From: Dehalococcoidia bacterium
GTDB lineage: Bacteria; Chloroflexota; Dehalococcoidia; SZUA-161; SpSt-899
Direction: 5' to 3'
Assembly (NCBI GenBank): GCA_023271485.1
Contig: JALPXT010000018.1
Coordinates: forward strand, 1-16,498
Length of the DNA stretch: 16,498 bases
Shown here one piece after another: positions 12,785-16,498 of this stretch. How positions within the stretch are numbered: the first letter of the stretch is position 1; every line of letters starts with the position of its first letter. The notes under the pieces were generated by a model. It did no database searches, was not told the origin of the DNA, and saw only the letters and a list, made by a program, of their open reading frames with translations. The position numbers were made by a program, and so were the translations under genes.

Positions 12785-15632
12785 TTCCCCCCAGCCAGTC
12801 CTGGACCGCTTTGGGCAAATTCCGCGAGGGGCCCCTTTCCACGCGACATTGTGGCAATGAATTCACAAACACCGAACCATAGTTCCTGGTGCTCAGCCGG
12901 CTATCGAGGACCACCATCACTCCGCGGTCGGTCTTCGACCGGATGAGCCGGCCAAACCCTTGCTTGAATCTGAAGGCAGTCTGTGGCAGGGAGTATTCAT
13001 TGAAGGGATCGTCAAAGGTCTCCGAGCGAGCGGCGAAGATGGGGTCGGTGGGAACACTGAAGGGCAAGCGAACTATGACCAAAACGCTGAGCGTCTCCCC
13101 CACCACGTCAACCCCCTCCCAGAAACTGGCCGCCCCCAGGATCACCGTCCGGGGATTGCTTCTGAAAGCAGAAAGCAACTGCTGCGGCGAGCCATCCACC
13201 CCCTGGCCCAGGACAAGGATGTCTTCCTCCTCCAGCGGGGCCCGGATAGCGGCATGAGTCGCCCGCAACGCCGCGTGAGAAGTAAAAAGAACCAGACAGC
13301 GCCCTCCCGTAGCACGGCAGAGTGACACCAGTGCCCTTGCCAGGGCTGATTGATAGCCCTCCCTCCCCGGCTCGGGGATGTCCGTGACCAGATAGATCAG
13401 CGCCGCGCGGCCATAATCGAAAGGCGATCCCAACAGGAGTTCCTCGGTATCCTCCAGGCTGAGTCGTTCCTTGAGATACCTGAAGTTACCTTCCGTGCTC
13501 AAGGTGGCGCCGGTGAGGATAAGGGAATCTTTTTCAGAATAGAGGGAGTTCTGCAAGAGCAATCCCACATGCAGAGGGGCGGAGTGCAAGCATATCATGT
13601 TGTTCCTTCTGCCCAGAGTGAGCCAGTGGATAGTATTGTCCCGAGGATGGAAAACCAGCGAGTTTATCTGGTGCCGCAACTCCTCGTTCGCGTTCACCAG
13701 CGAAAGCGTCTCCAGCTTGAGCGTTTCCGGGATGGCCAGATCATCTATTGCAGGATGTATCTTCCCCAGTATCCGGGCAATATTCTCCAGCGACAGAAGC
13801 AGATTCTCGCAATTGATCTCTATATCCGACCACGCCGGCTGTGAGCGAATCGCCCTGGTGAGACGCAGATGGAGATCGTATTCGCCCCGGCTTTCCGTAT
13901 ACCCCTGAATGAGATCGCTGACACTGTTGAAAAACTCCGAGATGCAGCTGTGAACCCTGGCCACTCCCAGGTTCAGAGATTGGTTCAGTTGTTCAAGGTC
14001 GTCCTTCCTTGAAGGAGCCATATCGGTCGTGCGGACGAAATGTTCCAGTTGAGGAAGGAACCCAAATCGCTGCCCCTGCGTCTCGTGGATTATCTGATCA
14101 AGATGATCGAAGAGATCTCGCTCCCGGAGCTCGGTGCCGAGTTGATCAGTAGCGACACTCTCGAGGTGATGGGCCTCATCGATGACCAGGTGGCTGTACT
14201 CGGGGAGTATCTCCGTGCCGGCAGCCATCTCCGATAGGAGAAGGGCATGGTTGGTTACGATGAGATGCGCCCCTGTTGCGGCGTTGCGTGCGCCGTGAAG
14301 GAAACAGATTCCCCGCTGGTGATAGGGACATCGCCGCCCGAGGCAATCGTATCCCTGGGCGCAGACCCGGGACCAGAGCACCTGCTCCTTGCCATCGAGA
14401 TTGATCTCGGAGCGATCGCCTGTCTGGGTCGCTGGAAGCCAGACCTGAATCCGTGCCAGGAGCTGGCTTACTTCCAGCGCCAGGCCATCGGCCTTTCGCA
14501 GACTGTCCCAGCGCCGCAAACAGAGATAGTTCGTTCGACCCTTCACCTGAACCACCTTAAGACAGTCGATAGTCGATAGTCCCCCACCCCGGGCTGCCGA
14601 CTGCCGACTGCCGACTGGTTGACACCCGATCGCTTGAACCAGATCGGGGATATCTTTGTGCACCAGTTGCTCTTGAAGATTGATAGTATTTGTGGAAATG
14701 ACCACCGGTATATTGTTCCGGTAGGCGTAAAACGCTGCTGGCAAAAGATAGGCCATTGACTTTCCGGTGCCCGTGCCTGCTTCCGCAATCAAGTGCCGGC
14801 CGCCATTAAGCGCCTCAGCAACCGCTCGCATCATCTTGACCTGTTCCGGGCGCTGCTCGTAGGGAACCGTCTGGGGGAATGTCCGGGCCAGAGGCCCATC
14901 GCCGGCAAAGAAACCGGCAAGTTCCTCAACATCCAGTGGAACTCTCTGCGTACTCGGAGTCAGCGGTTGAGCCGGCTTGAGGGCACGATGCCCAAAGCAT
15001 ACCTTCTCAAAGTCCGCCTCGCTGAGCAAGAAGTTTGCTGCTCTCTCTTGCAGCACTTCTTCAAGAAAGCCACCGAGCCACCAGTCCGATTTGGCAGTTA
15101 GACGAACTAACTCACCGAGGAGGCTGGGGGGAAGCTCGCATAATCTACTCAACAGCACCGTGAATATCTCTTTGACTGCCATGGCATCGTTTAGGGCACG
15201 GTGAGCGGAGGGGTGAGGAATCCCAAGGTGCGAAGCCACCGCAATCAGATTGCGCTGTGAGAGGTGTGGGAGCAAAAGCCTGGACATGGCGAGGGTATCG
15301 TAAGCCGGATTGGGCAGACTGATGCCTTTCTGCGCCAGAAATCCCAGGTCAAAGGAGACGTTGTGTCCCACCACCGGGCATCCTTCTAAGAAGGCGATCA
15401 ATCCCTCCGCTAGAGCTGAGAACGGCGGCGCGGCATCAACCTCCTCCTGAGATATGGCGCAGAGCGATTTAACGAGGTAGGGTATACGCCGGTGGGGATT
15501 GACCAGAGACTGAAAGACATCTATCTCACGGCCGTCCCGAAACTTGACCGCGCCGATTTCGATAATCTCGTCGCTCTCCGGGCTGAGGCCGGTGGTCTCC
15601 AGGTCCAGGGCAACGTAAGTCTGATCCATCAT
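12777..15632 (-). CDS. dinG: DinG-type helicase with N-terminal DEDDh exonuclease (epsilon-like)
   Basis: Likely DNA repair nuclease-helicase of 951 residues. Residues 1-165 form a DnaQ-like 3'-5' exonuclease: D10/E12 in LDLETTG, D95 in GHNVSFDLGF, H144 and D149 in HRALNDA. From about 255 follows a superfamily 2 XPD/DinG helicase: Walker A AGTGTGKS (285-292), probable Fe-S cysteines C371 (NYLC), C430, C435 and C443 with an extra C424, DEAH (485-488), and C-terminal GAASFWEGVDVVGE plus QGFGRLIRS. Residues 337-357 (CQPVGSRQSAARGGGLSTIDC) look like an insert encoded by heptamer repeats between motif Ia and the first Fe-S cysteine. The start is ATG 15632 (another ATG follows directly); aaggtg lies 10-11 bases upstream, inside dedA. 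Six bases separate it from the dedA stop. Confidence 0.93.
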   Translation of the reverse strand: MMDQTYVALDLETTGLSPESDEIIEIGAVKFRDGREIDVFQSLVNPHRRIPYLVKSLCAISQEEVDAAPPFSALAEGLIAFLEGCPVVGHNVSFDLGFLAQKGISLPNPAYDTLAMSRLLLPHLSQRNLIAVASHLGIPHPSAHRALNDAMAVKEIFTVLLSRLCELPPSLLGELVRLTAKSDWWLGGFLEEVLQERAANFLLSEADFEKVCFGHRALKPAQPLTPSTQRVPLDVEELAGFFAGDGPLARTFPQTVPYEQRPEQVKMMRAVAEALNGGRHLIAEAGTGTGKSMAYLLPAAFYAYRNNIPVVISTNTINLQEQLVHKDIPDLVQAIGCQPVGSRQSAARGGGLSTIDCLKVVQVKGRTNYLCLRRWDSLRKADGLALEVSQLLARIQVWLPATQTGDRSEINLDGKEQVLWSRVCAQGYDCLGRRCPYHQRGICFLHGARNAATGAHLIVTNHALLLSEMAAGTEILPEYSHLVIDEAHHLESVATDQLGTELRERDLFDHLDQIIHETQGQRFGFLPQLEHFVRTTDMAPSRKDDLEQLNQSLNLGVARVHSCISEFFNSVSDLIQGYTESRGEYDLHLRLTRAIRSQPAWSDIEINCENLLLSLENIARILGKIHPAIDDLAIPETLKLETLSLVNANEELRHQINSLVFHPRDNTIHWLTLGRRNNMICLHSAPLHVGLLLQNSLYSEKDSLILTGATLSTEGNFRYLKERLSLEDTEELLLGSPFDYGRAALIYLVTDIPEPGREGYQSALARALVSLCRATGGRCLVLFTSHAALRATHAAIRAPLEEEDILVLGQGVDGSPQQLLSAFRSNPRTVILGAASFWEGVDVVGETLSVLVIVRLPFSVPTDPIFAARSETFDDPFNEYSLPQTAFRFKQGFGRLIRSKTDRGVMVVLDSRLSTRNYGSVFVNSLPQCRVERGPSRNLPKAVQDWLGGNG
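14564..14581. repeat. Tandem heptamer array AGTCGAT inside dinG
   Basis: Plus-strand agtcgat (14564-14570), agtcgat (14571-14577) and partial agtc (14578-14581). On the coding strand it encodes the LSTID part of the DinG insert. Confidence 0.8.
14594..14617. repeat. Tandem heptamer array CTGCCGA inside dinG
   Basis: Plus-strand ctgccga at 14594-14600, 14601-14607 and 14608-14614, all identical, plus partial ctg (14615-14617). It encodes VGSRQSA of the DinG insert and is separated by a 12-bp C/G-rich linker from the AGTCGAT array. Confidence 0.95.
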
Positions 15633-15638
15633 TTGGAA

Positions 15639-16217
15639 CTAAAACACCTTCTCCAAAATCTCAAATATGCCCCAGCCTAAATGGACAAGAACGATGGTCC
15701 TTATCATGCGCCCGGGCCAACTGTAAACGAGAAATTTCCACAGCGGAAATCTTAATACCCCCGAGGCGATCCCCACCAGGTCAAAGGGAAAGGGCATCAT
15801 CGCAACGATAAATATGCCCTTGCTGCCGTAACTCCTCATCAGGCGCTGTATCTTCTCATAATTCTTCCGGTGTTTCTCCGGGATCATTACCCTTCCCCAG
15901 TAGCCGGCGAGGTATCCGGTGGCCTCACCCAGGGTCGCTCCAGTGGTTGCCACTACCGCAAGCCAGAATATCCCTCCACCTGAAAGCCCCATGATGACCG
16001 GCGCCGCCACCAGGACCGCCCATCCGGGGAGGGGGAAAAGGATAGTCATGCTGGTAACCAGCATCAAGATGAAAATGCCCACAAAACCGTGTTCACGGAC
16101 CAGCTCTTCCCAGTCAATATCCAGTTGGTAAACGATAAACGACAAGGCGAGAATACAGAGTATGCCCAGTACCAGGAGGCCCTTCCTGTTAATCACCTTC
16201 CGGCGAAGAAAGTTCAT
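15639..16217 (-). CDS. DedA/VTT-domain membrane protein
   Basis: Inner-membrane protein of 192 residues in the DedA/TVP38/VTT family, whose members move or flip lipids such as undecaprenyl phosphate or phospholipids in characterised cases. Hydrophobic segments are at about 13-31, 45-60, 64-78, 82-104, 130-150 and 160-185. Family landmarks are the re-entrant-loop stretch FPLPGWAVLVAAPVIMG, GATLGEATGYLAGYWGR (about 93-109) and PFDLVGIASGVLRFPLWKF in the second half. The proline and glycine pattern suits the VTT fold. The ATG at 16217 overlaps the ispE TGA in ATGA, showing translational coupling, and dinG begins six bases after its stop. The substrate cannot be inferred; pairing with ispE, an isoprenoid-precursor gene, is suggestive but may be chance. 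Confidence 0.85.
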   Translation of the reverse strand: MNFLRRKVINRKGLLVLGILCILALSFIVYQLDIDWEELVREHGFVGIFILMLVTSMTILFPLPGWAVLVAAPVIMGLSGGGIFWLAVVATTGATLGEATGYLAGYWGRVMIPEKHRKNYEKIQRLMRSYGSKGIFIVAMMPFPFDLVGIASGVLRFPLWKFLVYSWPGRMIRTIVLVHLGWGIFEILEKVF

Positions 16218-16498
16218 CGTTTACTAACCCTTCGGGGTGACCCTTCAGGGGAACCCTTGAACTGTGAACCGCGGGTTGTCTGCACCAGCAAGGCCCCCAA
16301 CCCTTCATCCTTCAATCGTTTGGCCAGCCCCTCCCCCTCTGTTTGGCCCGGCACCAGCGTGAAGAGCATCGGCCCTGCTCCGACGAGATGAACGCTGCCG
16401 GCCCCGGCGGCCAGGAATCTCCTGCGATACTCACCGAGCTGGGGGAAGAAATCAAAGGCCACACCTTCAAAGGTATTACATAACAGAGATGATTGCAA
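16214..16498 (-). CDS. ispE: 4-diphosphocytidyl-2-C-methyl-D-erythritol kinase (IspE), C-terminal fragment
   Basis: C-terminal 94 residues of a probable IspE, a GHMP-family kinase of the MEP isoprenoid pathway; the gene continues beyond the right edge. The stretch NTFEGVAFDFFPQLGEY, then the GHMP motif 3 region SVHLVGAGPMLFTLVPG (usual form M-S-G-S-G-P-T-x-F-A-L) and GEGLAKRLKDEG match the enzyme's end. The motif reads GAGPML rather than GSGPTV, a mild deviation. After LLVQTT, near where IspE normally ends, a basic tail follows (RGSQFKGSPEGSPRRVSKR) encoded by imperfect 13-bp repeats. The identity rests on the last third only, so another GHMP kinase such as mevalonate or homoserine kinase is not excluded. 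Its stop overlaps the dedA start. Confidence 0.75.
   Translation of the reverse strand: MQSSLLCNTFEGVAFDFFPQLGEYRRRFLAAGAGSVHLVGAGPMLFTLVPGQTEGEGLAKRLKDEGLGALLVQTTRGSQFKGSPEGSPRRVSKR
16226..16264. repeat. Imperfect 13-bp tandem repeats encoding the IspE tail
   Basis: Plus-strand units read approximately acccttcggggtg, acccttcagggga, acccttgaactgt. The acccttc core recurs with 13-bp spacing. They encode the basic, serine- and glycine-rich C-terminal tail of the ispE product on the minus strand. Confidence 0.7.

Noticed and set aside
13350..13844. Plus-strand open frame of 164 codons opposite dinG
   Set aside because: It overlaps conserved helicase motifs on the other strand and shows no domain of its own.
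14564..14617. Possible CRISPR array
   Set aside because: Units are 7 bp and directly adjacent with no spacers; no cas genes nearby.

Overview
The window looks like a chromosomal housekeeping region of an anaerobic bacterium, most likely a Chloroflexota member close to Dehalococcoidia. I infer this from type II fatty-acid synthesis with FabK as enoyl reductase, a fused AccD-AccA carboxyltransferase, an FtsK with an extended loop before its ATPase core, and a DinG helicase fused to an epsilon-type exonuclease. No marker gene fixes the taxon, so this is moderate confidence only. I see no insertion sequence, prophage, CRISPR array or defence system.

Left part (1-8194, + strand): the 3' part of a tRNA-Glu(UUC) gene is followed by a near-consensus promoter and one tightly packed gene run: yceD, rpmF, fabK, fabD, nusB, acpP, a family 4 uracil-DNA glycosylase, ftsK and a fused accD-accA. 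Most junctions overlap or are under 25 bp. The run joins a ribosomal protein, fatty-acid elongation (malonyl loading, carrier, enoyl reduction, malonyl-CoA supply), transcription antitermination, DNA repair and chromosome translocation. It is a growth and envelope cluster, although fabG, fabF, fabH and plsX are absent from this stretch.

Middle (8203-11654): a lone minus-strand GT4-like glycosyltransferase ends against accDA, with a hairpin between the two stops. Divergent from it, a perfect-consensus sigma-70 promoter drives a two-gene unit: a small phasin-like coiled-coil protein and a UbiB/ABC1 atypical kinase with two C-terminal membrane helices.

Right part (11766-16498, - strand): an operon reading leftward holds ispE (5' end outside the window), a DedA/VTT membrane protein, the DinG-type helicase with N-terminal DEDDh exonuclease, and a metallo-beta-lactamase-fold hydrolase.

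The most unusual signal is not a gene. Four separate tandem arrays with a 7-bp period occur, each with a different unit: one across the fabK/fabD stop-start junction, one across the dinG/MBL junction, and two that together encode an apparent 21-residue insert inside DinG. Other local duplications encode a 2 x 8-residue repeat in FtsK and the C-terminal tail of IspE. Also notable are perfect hairpins at the predicted transcription starts of both strong promoters, a long palindrome over the -10 and start codon of the glycosyltransferase, an extended acyl carrier protein, and a C-terminal sliding-clamp-binding-like motif on the uracil-DNA glycosylase.
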